NCBI GenBank assembly: GCA_020631295.1
Contig: JAHDHN010000009.1
Span: 1-26,540 of the forward strand
DNA length: 26,540 nucleotides
Direction: 5' to 3'
Source: Rickettsiales bacterium
GTDB lineage: Bacteria; Pseudomonadota; Alphaproteobacteria; Rickettsiales; UBA8987
The notes beneath the pieces were generated by a model. That model worked only from the letters and a program-made list of their open reading frames with translations, had not been told where the DNA came from and ran no database searches. Position numbers and translations under genes: made by a program. Positions 7,217-14,108 of the stretch are shown one piece after another. Within the stretch, counting starts at the first letter, position 1. Every line of letters starts with the position of its first letter.

Positions 7217-8474
7217 CGCTGCTCGCTTCTTGCTGAATTTGCCGCACCTTCACGCTCACAATTTGGTTTCGTTCCTTTTTCAGCACGGTAAAGCGAAAAT
7301 CCTGAAATTGAAAGATCTGCCCTTCATTGGGAATAATGCCTGCATGGTGAATGAGGTAACCTGCTAATGTGGTGGCTTCTTCGTCTTGCAAATGCCAGTC
7401 CAGCTCACGGTTAATATCGCGCAAGGGTAGGCTGCCTTCCATCACATAGCTGCCGTCTTTACGGCGGTGGAAGCGCTTCTTATTCGTATCATGCTCATCG
7501 TCAATTTGGCCTACAATTTCTTCCAAAATATCTTCCAGCGTCACCAGCCCTTGAATGTCGCCATATTCATCCACCACCAAGGCAAAATGCGTTTTGCGTG
7601 CCTTAAATGCAGAAAGCTGCTCTGCCAATGTGGTGGTTTCAGGGATAAACCACGGTTCGCGAATCACCTCCTTCAGCACAAAGCGATCTGGCTGTTTTTT
7701 AATCGCGCGCAGCACATCTTTGGCATGCAGCACGCCAATGATATTATCTGGGTTGCCCTGCCACACAGGCAAGCGGGTAAAATTGCTGGTCAGAATGGCG
7801 TCAATCAGCAGCTCAGGCTCCATATCCGCATCCAGCGTTTGCATTTGTTTGCGATGCAGCATGATTTTGGTTACGTCCACATCGTCCAAATCCAGCACAC
7901 CGCCCAGCATGTCTTTATTGTCCTTCACCACGCCGCCTTCATCATGGTGCCAGGCAATCGCGCCGCGAATCACTTCTGTACCTTCCACCTCATCTCCTGG
8001 TGCGCTTGCATCCATGCGCAGCAGCCACAGCACCGCATTCACACAGCATTGAATAATGAAGGTGAACGGACGCAAAATAAAGATAAGCGCGGAAAATACA
8101 GGTGCGACCAGCAAGGCCACACGCTCTGGGTAGCGAATGGCAAATGTTTTGGGCAGTACCTCTGCAAATACCAGCACCAAAAAGGTCATGATAGCCGTGG
8201 CATAAGCCACACCGGCCGCGCCAAAATAATAAATACCCACGCTGGTGGCCAGCGCACTGGCCAAAATATTCACCAGATTATTGCCCAGCAAAATAGTGCC
8301 AATCAGCTTATCGCTCTGCTTTTTTAGCATCAGCACGCGTGCGGCGCCACGCTTTCCCTCTTGCTTCAAGGAATGCAGGCGAGATTTAGACGCAGCCGTC
8401 AGCCCCGTTTCAGAGCCAGAAAAGAACGCCGAAAGGAAAATCAAGGCCAGTACAATGAGGAGTGTAAGTAGCAT
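7206..8474 (-). CDS. CNNM/HlyC-CorC family membrane protein with CBS domains
   Basis: 422 aa. Residues 1 to about 150 form a DUF21/CNNM membrane domain: a first helix ending in the signature FFSGSETGLTAASKSRL, then ILLGNNLVNILASALAT, and LVFAEVLPKTFAIRYPE. Two CBS domains lie at roughly 200-260 and 268-325 (FTRLPVWQGNPDNIIGVLHA; VVDEYGDIQGLVTLEDILEE), followed by a CorC_HlyC transporter-associated domain at about 335-412. Members are linked to magnesium and divalent-cation efflux or homeostasis; haemolysin annotations are historical. It leads a two-gene operon with murD. The putative -10 box is only about 8 bases before the ATG, so the mRNA may be leaderless. Family is sure; substrate is not. 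Confidence 0.93.
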   Translation of the reverse strand: MLLTLLIVLALIFLSAFFSGSETGLTAASKSRLHSLKQEGKRGAARVLMLKKQSDKLIGTILLGNNLVNILASALATSVGIYYFGAAGVAYATAIMTFLVLVFAEVLPKTFAIRYPERVALLVAPVFSALIFILRPFTFIIQCCVNAVLWLLRMDASAPGDEVEGTEVIRGAIAWHHDEGGVVKDNKDMLGGVLDLDDVDVTKIMLHRKQMQTLDADMEPELLIDAILTSNFTRLPVWQGNPDNIIGVLHAKDVLRAIKKQPDRFVLKEVIREPWFIPETTTLAEQLSAFKARKTHFALVVDEYGDIQGLVTLEDILEEIVGQIDDEHDTNKKRFHRRKDGSYVMEGSLPLRDINRELDWHLQDEEATTLAGYLIHHAGIIPNEGQIFQFQDFRFTVLKKERNQIVSVKVRQIQQEASSDVI

Positions 8475-8481
8475 GTCTTAT

Positions 8482-8510
8482 AATATAGGCAGTCTTGCTC
8501 TATATTTCAA
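8482..8510 (-). promoter_or_regulatory. Putative promoter of the corC-like gene and murD
   Basis: On the minus strand TTGAAA (8505-8510) and TATATT (8482-8487) are 17 bases apart, a good sigma70 match. The expected start point is about 8475, next to the ATG at 8472-8474, leaving no room for a Shine-Dalgarno site. Confidence 0.5.
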
Positions 8511-8517
8511 ATGAAGT

Positions 8518-8636
8518 TGTTCCCTGTGGTTTACTGTGTCCTGCGTAGCTCTTAGAGCGTAGTGGGATCCACAGGGTCAAGTGGTAAACATATCATAACT
8601 ATTAGATTTGATCCTGCGGTCGAGCCGCAGGAAACA
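8518..8636. repeat. 119-bp two-hairpin palindromic element, copy B, with insertion
   Basis: Opposite orientation to the copy at 5789-5872. Flanks and hairpins match: TGTTCCCTGTGGTTTA (8518-8533), CCACAGGGTCAA (8569-8580), TTTGATCCTGCGGTC (8607-8621) and GCCGCAGGAAACA (8624-8636). The loop of the first hairpin is interrupted by about 34 bases (8534-8567) containing a small GCTCT/AGAGC palindrome; the second hairpin TCCTGCGG/CCGCAGGA is perfect. It occupies the divergent gap between the corC-like gene and efp. Confidence 0.8.
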
Positions 8637-8654
8637 TTGTATGTGATCCTCCAG

Positions 8655-8683
8655 TTGACCCACCTCACGCAGCGTGCCATAAG
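8655..8683 (+). promoter_or_regulatory. Putative efp-murA promoter
   Basis: TTGACC (8655-8660) and CATAAG (8678-8683) lie 17 bases apart, with an AGGAG ribosome site further down before the ATG at 8717. The spacer contains the short palindrome CACGCAGCGTG (8666-8676), which could be an operator. Confidence 0.45.
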
Positions 8684-8716
8684 ACAGCCACTGCCAATAT
8701 TAGGAGAAGTGAGACA

Positions 8717-9280
8717 ATGAAAGTGAATGCAAATTCGGTGCGTGTGGGCAATGTGTTGGATTATCAGGGCAAGCTATGGCGCGTGATGAAAACCGCGCAT
8801 ACCATGCCAGGCAAGGGCGGTGCCTTTGTGCAAGCCGAGCTGAAAAGCCTGAAAGAAGGCACCAAGCTGAATGAGCGCTTTCGTTCCACGGAGGATTTGG
8901 AAGTGGCGCGCCTGGATCAAAAAGAGATGCAGTTTTTATTTTCCGACGGCGAAGAACTTACCTTCATGGACAGTGAGAGTTACGAACAAATTACCCTACA
9001 GGCCGATTTTTTGGGTGATCAACTGCCCTTCTTGCAAGATAATATGCAGGTGATGGTGGAGTTTTATGAAGAATCACCCATTGGTGTAGAATTGCCAGAA
9101 AAAGTGGTGCTGGAAATCACTGAAACAGAAGCCGTAGTGAAAGGCCAAACCGCGGCCAGCAGCAACAAGCCTGCCGTGTTAGAAAATGGCATTCGTGTGA
9201 TGGTGCCGCCTTTCTTGTCTGCCGGTGAAAAGATTGTGGTGCGCACCACCGACATCACCTATGTAGAGCGTGCGAAATAA
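8717..9280 (+). CDS. efp: Translation elongation factor P
   Basis: 187 aa, the usual length. Binds stalled ribosomes between the P and E sites and promotes peptide bond formation at polyproline stretches. The N-terminal KOW-like domain (about 1-62) carries the tip loop TMPGKGGAFVQAELK, with the conserved lysine at residue 33, the position modified in many EF-Ps. The middle OB domain (about 66-127) and the C-terminal OB domain (about 128-187, with GIRVMVPPFLSAGEKIVV) are complete. AGGAGAAG precedes the ATG by about 8 bases. murA starts immediately after the stop. No epm modification gene is in the window. Confidence 0.96.
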   Translation: MKVNANSVRVGNVLDYQGKLWRVMKTAHTMPGKGGAFVQAELKSLKEGTKLNERFRSTEDLEVARLDQKEMQFLFSDGEELTFMDSESYEQITLQADFLGDQLPFLQDNMQVMVEFYEESPIGVELPEKVVLEITETEAVVKGQTAASSNKPAVLENGIRVMVPPFLSAGEKIVVRTTDITYVERAK

Positions 9281-10564
9281 GTGGATGCGATCCGTGTCAT
9301 AGGCGGCACGCCGCTGGTGGGAGATGTGTATATTAGCGGTGCGAAGAATGCAGCATTGCCACTGCTTACCCTCACGCTGCTGACTGATGAGCCAATTGTG
9401 TTTTGCAATGTACCGCAGCTCTCAGATATCACCACTATGGTGAATTTGCTGCAAAATCACGGCACGCAGGTGCATGTGGATGGCTCTGGTACCTATGCCC
9501 ATCCGCATAAGCGCGTGTTACGCCTTACCACGCAAGACATTACCAGCGATACAGCGCCTTATGAGATTGTGCGCAAAATGCGTGCCTCCATTGTGGTGCT
9601 TGGCCCGCTTTTGGCACGTCATGGCTATGCCAAAGTGTCACTGCCAGGCGGTTGCGCCATTGGTACGCGGCCGGTGGATTTGCATTTGAAAGCCATGGAG
9701 GCGCTAGGCGCAGATATTCAGCTGGAAGAGGGCTATGTGATTGCCACCGCACCCAAGGGTGGCCTGCAAGGCGGTGTGATTGAGTTTCCTATTGTGTCTG
9801 TGGGCGCCACGGAAAATGCGCTGATGGCAGCGGTGCTGGCCAAAGGCACTACGCAGATTAACAATGCCGCACGTGAGCCGGAAATTACTGATCTGGCAGA
9901 ATGTTTGATCAAAATGGGTGCGAAGATTGAAGGGCTGGGCACCAGCCAGCTGGTGGTAACCGGTGTGGAGAGTTTGCAAGGTGCGGTGCATGATGTGCTG
10001 CCAGACCGCATTGAAACAGGTACCTATATGGTAGGCGCTGCGATGACACGCGGCCAGATTACATTGCATGACACGCGCGCAGATTTGCTGGAAAGCACCA
10101 TTGATGTGATGCGCGAGATGGGCGCCGAAATTGAGGTGAATGGCACCACCATTACTTGCGGTGCAAAGGAACGCTTGCGTGCGGCTTCTGCCAGCACGGC
10201 GCCGCATCCGCTATTCCCCACGGATATGCAGGCGCAGATTATGGCCGCGATGACCCTGGCCAAAGGCCGCAGTACTATGGCTGAAACTATTTTTGAAAAC
10301 CGCTTCATGCATGTGCCAGAGTTGGTGCGGATGGGCGCGCAGATTTCTATTGATGGGCATACGGCGATTATTGAAGGTGTAGAACAGCTCAACGGTGCAG
10401 AGGTGATGGCAACAGATTTGCGTGCCTCGGTATCGCTGGTGTTGGCCGCGCTTACGGTGGAGGGCGAAAGCCGCATCAATCGGGTGTATCATATTGACCG
10501 CGGCTATGAGCGTATTGAAGAAAAGTTCCGCCGCCTAGGCGCCGATGTCACGCGCGTTGCTTGA
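9281..10564 (+). CDS. murA: UDP-N-acetylglucosamine 1-carboxyvinyltransferase
   Basis: 427 aa. Transfers enolpyruvate from PEP to UDP-GlcNAc, the committed step of peptidoglycan synthesis. The start is GTG at 9281, directly after the efp TAA, and gives the normal N-terminus MDAIRVIGGTPLVGDVYISG with the conserved KN pair at 22-23. The active-site loop LPGGCAIGTRPVDLH places the catalytic cysteine at residue 125, the residue attacked by fosfomycin. Later TGTYMVGAAMTRG and TDLRASVSLVLAAL are typical. The gene ends in TGA, which shows that TGA is a stop codon in this genome. Likely co-transcribed with efp. Confidence 0.97.
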   Translation: MDAIRVIGGTPLVGDVYISGAKNAALPLLTLTLLTDEPIVFCNVPQLSDITTMVNLLQNHGTQVHVDGSGTYAHPHKRVLRLTTQDITSDTAPYEIVRKMRASIVVLGPLLARHGYAKVSLPGGCAIGTRPVDLHLKAMEALGADIQLEEGYVIATAPKGGLQGGVIEFPIVSVGATENALMAAVLAKGTTQINNAAREPEITDLAECLIKMGAKIEGLGTSQLVVTGVESLQGAVHDVLPDRIETGTYMVGAAMTRGQITLHDTRADLLESTIDVMREMGAEIEVNGTTITCGAKERLRAASASTAPHPLFPTDMQAQIMAAMTLAKGRSTMAETIFENRFMHVPELVRMGAQISIDGHTAIIEGVEQLNGAEVMATDLRASVSLVLAALTVEGESRINRVYHIDRGYERIEEKFRRLGADVTRVA

Positions 10565-10787
10565 TTTTTTTGTCATTTCGAACGCATGTGAGGAATCTCA
10601 TGCCACTGTAGTTGTGCCTTGTTTTGCAGTGTATATATAGTAGGTCTTCTTCAAGGTCTAATGCTGTTTCTACTAAATTTGAGGTAACAGCAGAGCGTGA
10701 AATGCCCTTCTTTTCTGCCAATAATGCAATCATGGCATTTGTATCTTCTGAAAATGTAACTTGTATACGCGGGTTTTTGTTAGGCAT
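10548..10787 (-). CDS. Ribbon-helix-helix (CopG-like) protein with repeat-derived C-terminus
   Basis: 79 aa. Residues 1 to about 51 (PRIQVTFSEDTNAMIALLAE ... SRSAVTSNLVETAL) look like the ribbon-helix-helix DNA-binding part of a CopG/RelB-type antitoxin. The last 28 or so residues, including GMRFLTCVRNDKK, are read through a palindromic repeat of the GTCATTTCGAACGC type and do not resemble an antitoxin tail. The reading frame runs 17 bases into the end of the convergent murA gene. No partner toxin gene follows. It may be a decayed antitoxin whose 3' end was replaced by the repeat, or a surviving small repressor. Upstream AAAGAAAG is a modest ribosome site. Confidence 0.55.
   Translation of the reverse strand: MPNKNPRIQVTFSEDTNAMIALLAEKKGISRSAVTSNLVETALDLEEDLLYIHCKTRHNYSGMRFLTCVRNDKKIKQRA
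10572..10604. repeat. Short palindromic repeat overlapping the RHH gene
   Basis: Starts GTCATTTCGAACGC and contains an imperfect hairpin in which GCA..TGAG pairs with CTCA-TGC (10584-10603). It begins 8 bases after the murA stop and encodes the tail of the RHH protein on the minus strand. The pattern resembles one half of the CGTCATTCC-type elements elsewhere in the window. Confidence 0.5.
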
Positions 10788-10936
10788 TATGTTGGCTTTC
10801 TTTTGTGCACCTTAAGTGTTCCTCCTTATATGCCCTAAGGCAAGAGACTATATATAGAAGGTTGAAGCAAAAGCGGAGGTTTCTGTAGAACGCTATACAG
10901 TGCTGAGTTATCGGTTTTGTTAGGCTGCTATTATTG

Positions 10937-11275
10937 CTAATGTGGCTTGTCTATCGCATTTTCATAAAGCCTGGCGGGCAGCTCCATAGATTCATGTAAC
11001 ACCGTTATTATACCTAGGCCTCCATCTTCAAACTGCCGGAAAAAAATAAAATGATGCTCATAGCGTGTTACATACACATCCTCACACTCTGCATGCGGTA
11101 CAACACGTCATAGATGCGGCATATGGATTAAGCGTTCCATATGTGCGTACATGTTTTTGATGTAGTGATCTGCTTGTGCCTCACCCCATGTCTCATAGCT
11201 ATAAGACCAGGTCTCCATGATGCGTTCTTTGGCTCGTGGAGAAAGTGTGATGGAGACGTTAGTTGTGCTTGCCAT
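10937..11275 (-). pseudogene. parE: ParE-type toxin gene interrupted by an in-frame TGA
   Basis: From ATG at 11275 the frame gives MASTTNVSITLSPRAKERIM, then WSYSYETWGEAQADHYIKNM and IHMPHL, where TGA (11108-11110) stops translation after 56 codons. The same frame continues without another stop for 55 codons to TAG at 10937-10939 and contains EDVYVTRYEHHFIFFRQF and LGIITVLHESMELPARL, the C-terminal half of a ParE/RelE-fold gyrase-poisoning toxin. Total length of 112 codons fits an intact ParE. The start overlaps parD by 17 bases. TGA is a true stop here (it ends murA and lgt), so this is a nonsense-mutated toxin, unless it is a sequencing error. Confidence 0.8.
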
Positions 11276-11525
11276 GCTTGGCTTTTGCGTCTTGGATGAG
11301 TGTATCTGGATCAAAAGGCTCAAACTCACTTTGAGGAGCCTGCATACCAGGTTGCAGCTCACGGCTTAGCCTATCCCATTTATGTTGTTCAGCCTTTTCA
11401 TAGTCATGACGAATCAGATCACGCAGATACTCACTGGCGCTTTCATACAGGCCATGCTCGCCTGCACGCTCATTGATAAAGTTGCGTAAGGTACCCGATA
11501 CACGAATGGTTACAGTGTCTGTCAT
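11259..11525 (-). CDS. parD: ParD-type antitoxin
   Basis: 88 aa. Begins MTDTVTIRVSGTLRNFINER, followed by YESASEYLRDLIRHDYEKAE: a ribbon-helix-helix dimer-forming DNA-binding domain (about 1-45) of the ParD family. The acidic, flexible C-terminal part (EFEPFDPDTLIQDAKAKH) is the usual toxin-wrapping segment. It overlaps the parE remnant by 17 bases, the classic antitoxin-first order. It looks intact although its toxin is broken. Autoregulation through the promoter just upstream is expected from the family. Confidence 0.85.
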   Translation of the reverse strand: MTDTVTIRVSGTLRNFINERAGEHGLYESASEYLRDLIRHDYEKAEQHKWDRLSRELQPGMQAPQSEFEPFDPDTLIQDAKAKHGKHN

Positions 11526-11531
11526 GTCACC

Positions 11532-11561
11532 ATAATACTATATTGTCTTACAAAATGTCAA
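11532..11561 (-). promoter_or_regulatory. Putative parDE promoter
   Basis: On the minus strand a perfect TTGACA (11556-11561) and TATTAT (11532-11537) are 18 bases apart. The -10 box ends about 7 bases before the parD ATG, so the message may be leaderless. The region is AT-rich with short partial symmetries and is a likely site of ParD binding. Confidence 0.5.
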
Positions 11562-11660
11562 TTATGTAATACATCTGTGTATGGGCTTCCTTAAGAGTGT
11601 AGTATTTCCGTTGGTAAAGTTCAGAAACACTATAACAAATGCAAAAATCGACTAAACCTA

Positions 11661-11699
11661 TGAGAATCATTCGCATTTTAGCGCATGAAATGCCGCTAA
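11661..11699. promoter_or_regulatory. Fur-box-like site and adjoining stem-loop
   Basis: TGAGAATCATTCGCA (11661-11675) matches the 7-1-7 Fur consensus at 11 of 14 defined positions. Directly after it TTAGCGCAT pairs with ATGCCGCTAA (11678-11699; one bulge, 3-base loop). These are the only notable signals in the 305-bp gap between parD and ydcH apart from the parDE promoter and the AGGGAGG ribosome site of ydcH. An iron-responsive role is a guess. Confidence 0.3.
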
Positions 11700-11830
11700 T
11701 TTTGTGTTATGTTGTGGATATGAGAGGGAAAGAGTACCGTATTATTAGTTATTTTTAATATGCGTTCATGCATAGCATGAGTGTGCGTTTCTTCTTGTGA
11801 TATTGATGTCAAACTAAGGGAGGAACGCAT

Positions 11831-12034
11831 ATGGCACGAGTATCTTCAGTATTGGCGCATATTGACGCGCTGGATTCAAAACATGATTCACTGGAACAAG
11901 AAATCAGGCAGGCGAGGCGGGCACATGCCTCCGAATCGGTGATGCATGCCCTAAAGAAGCAACGTCTGATTTTAGAAGATGAAATTGCTTACCAGATGGC
12001 TAAAGCTGGAGATTCTATTCACGATACGGTCTAA
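11831..12034 (+). CDS. YdcH/DUF465-family small protein
   Basis: 67 aa, nearly all helical and charged: HIDALDSKHDSLEQEIRQAR followed by MHALKKQRLILEDEI matches the DUF465 (YdcH) pattern of a short antiparallel coiled coil. Molecular function is unknown. AGGGAGG lies about 7 bases before the ATG, a strong ribosome site. The gene ends convergently with tadA and overlaps its stop by 4 bases. Confidence 0.8.
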   Translation: MARVSSVLAHIDALDSKHDSLEQEIRQARRAHASESVMHALKKQRLILEDEIAYQMAKAGDSIHDTV

Positions 12035-12486
12035 CGTTTTTTCTGAAAATACTCTGAGAGCAGGGCGCTGCATTCATCTGCTAAGATGCCGCTGATGATT
12101 TCGGGTGTGTGATGTGTTTGTGCGTGGGAGAACACAGCTGCACCGTGATGCACTGCGCCTGATTTTGGGTCTTCAGCACCGATGATGAGTGTGGAGATGC
12201 GTGCATGGGCAATAGCGCCAGCGCACATGGCGCAGGGTTCTAACGTTACTACTAATATATGGTCTTGCAGCTGTTTGCTTTTCCTGGCTTTGCATGCAGC
12301 CTCAATTGCCAGCATCTCTGCATGATTGCAGGCATTTTGCCCAGACTCTGTTTGATTATGTGCCTCTGCAATAATCGTCCCATCTGCATCTATAATCACA
12401 GCACCTACGGGCACTTCGTCCTCTGCAGCTGCACGCTTTGCTTGCGCTAATGCAGCTTGCATCCAGTCTTGCGCATCGAATTTCAT
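12031..12486 (-). CDS. tadA: tRNA adenosine(34) deaminase
   Basis: 151 aa. Converts A34 to inosine in the anticodon of tRNA-Arg(ACG). The zinc/catalytic motif HAE is at residues 55-57 and PCAMC at 84-88, in the usual contexts NHAEMLAIEAA and VTLEPCAMCAGAI. The N-terminal DEVPVGAVI and C-terminal DPKSGAV are typical; the usual R or K after HARI is S here. The start overlaps folP by 4 bases (ATGA type), indicating coupled translation as the last gene of the virB8-virB9-folP-tadA run. Confidence 0.93.
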   Translation of the reverse strand: MKFDAQDWMQAALAQAKRAAAEDEVPVGAVIIDADGTIIAEAHNQTESGQNACNHAEMLAIEAACKARKSKQLQDHILVVTLEPCAMCAGAIAHARISTLIIGAEDPKSGAVHHGAAVFSHAQTHHTPEIISGILADECSALLSEYFQKKR

Positions 12487-13277
12487 GGATGGAGCTCATG
12501 CAGTATTTGACGCATGGTGTGGTGCGATTCCACATCATGCACGCGAATATAATCAGCACCTTGCAGCATGGCATGTGCAGAGACAGAAAGCGTAGCTGCC
12601 AGGCGCTCTCCCGCATTCTTTTTCGTATAGCTGGCTAAAAAAGATTTCTCTGAGTGCCCTACGTAAAGCGGTACATCAAGTGCCTTGAAGCGCTGCAGCT
12701 CTTTTAGGATTTCCACCGTCTGTGCCGTATTTTTGCCAAACCCGATGCCAATATCAAATATAAGATTTTCTTTATGGATGCCAAAGTCAGTCAGCTGCGC
12801 AATTTTCTTTTGCGCCCATTTTAGTAGTGCTTCTGTAGGAGATGAGTCCAGCGGAAGAATCACCTGCTTATCACTGGGAATACCCAAATGGTGCATGAAA
12901 ATATAATCGCATTCATAGTCTTTCACGGTTTGTAGAAGTGTATGGTCCTCACCGCCAGACACATCATTAATGCAGGTGACAATGCCTGTTTCCAGGGCTT
13001 TCTGTGCAACAGATCCATGAAATGTATCAATTGAGATAGCAATATCCGGGTCAGAAAGCGCAATAATCTGCAATATTTGTTCTAGTCGCTGCCATTCCAC
13101 TTCTGGACCAATAATTTCAGCGTCTGGGCGGGTGGATTGCGCGCCAATATCAATCATATCGGCACCTGCGTCTGTTAATGTATGAAATTGCTCCAGCGCA
13201 TGCTCAGGCTTCAGGAATTTCCCGCCATCAGAAAAGGAATCCGGCGTGATATTTAAAATGCCAACCAGTTTGGTCAT
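12483..13277 (-). CDS. folP: Dihydropteroate synthase
   Basis: 264 aa TIM-barrel enzyme joining p-aminobenzoate to 6-hydroxymethyl-dihydropterin diphosphate in folate synthesis. LVGILNITPDSFSDGG is at residues 4-19, DIGAQSTRPDA at 43-53, SIDTFHG at 82-88, INDVSGG at 103-109, and RVHDVESH at 245-252. Two normally well-kept spots differ: the DPGIGFGK motif reads DIGIGFGKN (175-183) and the SRK motif reads SEK (209-211). The lysine of SRK and the RxH near the end are kept, so activity is plausible. It starts 9 bases after the virB9 stop with only a weak ribosome site, suggesting read-through from the secretion genes. Confidence 0.92.
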   Translation of the reverse strand: MTKLVGILNITPDSFSDGGKFLKPEHALEQFHTLTDAGADMIDIGAQSTRPDAEIIGPEVEWQRLEQILQIIALSDPDIAISIDTFHGSVAQKALETGIVTCINDVSGGEDHTLLQTVKDYECDYIFMHHLGIPSDKQVILPLDSSPTEALLKWAQKKIAQLTDFGIHKENLIFDIGIGFGKNTAQTVEILKELQRFKALDVPLYVGHSEKSFLASYTKKNAGERLAATLSVSAHAMLQGADYIRVHDVESHHTMRQILHELHP

Positions 13278-13286
13278 CAGGGGGGC

Positions 13287-14108
13287 CTAGAAAATACCAA
13301 AGAATTTTTGACGAGTAGGGTGTTGATCTGTTTTGTGCTGAAGTGGTTGCAACTCATTGAAAATACAGGCAATTTCATCGCCGTAGCGCAGCGTATATTG
13401 TGAGGCAGTGCGCTCTAATACAATATAATCACCGGTCATGCGGTAATTCACCAGTGATTCACGCATATGGCTGTCTACCTCAAAAATGGCCGGAATCACC
13501 GCATTGCGGTCACGAAATTGTAAATAGGTAAATTCGCCATCATCAAACACACGAATGGGCGCTACCTTCTCTGAGCCAGAGAGCGTGTAGCGGAAATTAT
13601 ATTTATCTGGTGTTTCCTGATAGGTAGGAAGCTCCTCTTCCTCTTCTTCTTCAAAAGAGAAATTATCGTCAATTTGGATAATGGATTGATCCACATTGGG
13701 GTATAAAAAGCGCGTGACAAAGGATAAACCATCTTGGCGAAAATCATCTGCTTCATCGGAGTTTAACTCAAAGAAATACAGGCGCTTATTGGTGAATACT
13801 GTCATATGCGTTTGCGCATCAATGGTGTGTGGCTTGATAAAAATACGGTTATCTACAGGTTTGATCTGCCAGTCTTTGCTGTCACCCATCGTAATGGTTT
13901 TTACCTCTTCACCCTGCCCAAACTCAATATAAGAGCTATGTAAAATATAGCCCATATATTCATACACACCATCCGGCACAAAATGGAAAAAGCGGATGCG
14001 CGGATCATGCTCACTGGGGAAGCTTTTCTGCACATTGGCATAATTCTGCGCAGACACTGCGGAGCAGAAAATACATAATAGGGTAGAGATAAAGGCAGTT
14101 ATTTTCAT
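13287..14108 (-). CDS. virB9: VirB9/TrbG/CagX-family T4SS outer-membrane core protein
   Basis: 273 aa with a signal peptide (MKITAFISTLLCIFCSAVSA, cut after residue 20). The N-terminal domain (about 34-130) has DPRIRFFHFVPDGVY and IKPHTIDAQTHMTVFT; the C-terminal CagX domain (about 163-252) has PIRVFDDGEFTYLQF, AVIPAIFEVD, LVNYRMTGDYIVLER and YTLRYGDEIACIFNE, which closely follow VirB9. A run of seven glutamates (153-159) lies in the linker. In VirB systems VirB9 joins VirB7 and VirB10 in the outer-membrane ring. Its start overlaps virB8 by 4 bases. No virB10, virB11 or virD4 follows; folP does. A conserved VirB7-type lipoprotein gene was not seen. Confidence 0.9.
   Translation of the reverse strand: MKITAFISTLLCIFCSAVSAQNYANVQKSFPSEHDPRIRFFHFVPDGVYEYMGYILHSSYIEFGQGEEVKTITMGDSKDWQIKPVDNRIFIKPHTIDAQTHMTVFTNKRLYFFELNSDEADDFRQDGLSFVTRFLYPNVDQSIIQIDDNFSFEEEEEEELPTYQETPDKYNFRYTLSGSEKVAPIRVFDDGEFTYLQFRDRNAVIPAIFEVDSHMRESLVNYRMTGDYIVLERTASQYTLRYGDEIACIFNELQPLQHKTDQHPTRQKFFGIF

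Noticed and set aside
7467..8327. 286-codon open frame antisense to the corC-like gene
   Set aside because: The protein is His/Gln-rich with no family pattern or ribosome site, and it mirrors a well-supported CNNM/CorC gene; it is a shadow of that gene's codon bias.
9704..10207. Open frames antisense to murA, including one of 167 codons
   Set aside because: They lie opposite conserved MurA motifs and show no recognisable domain or start signal.
11108..11110. TGA read as tryptophan (altered code) to rescue ParE
   Set aside because: murA and lgt end normally at TGA at the expected family lengths, and tryptophan is coded by TGG throughout.
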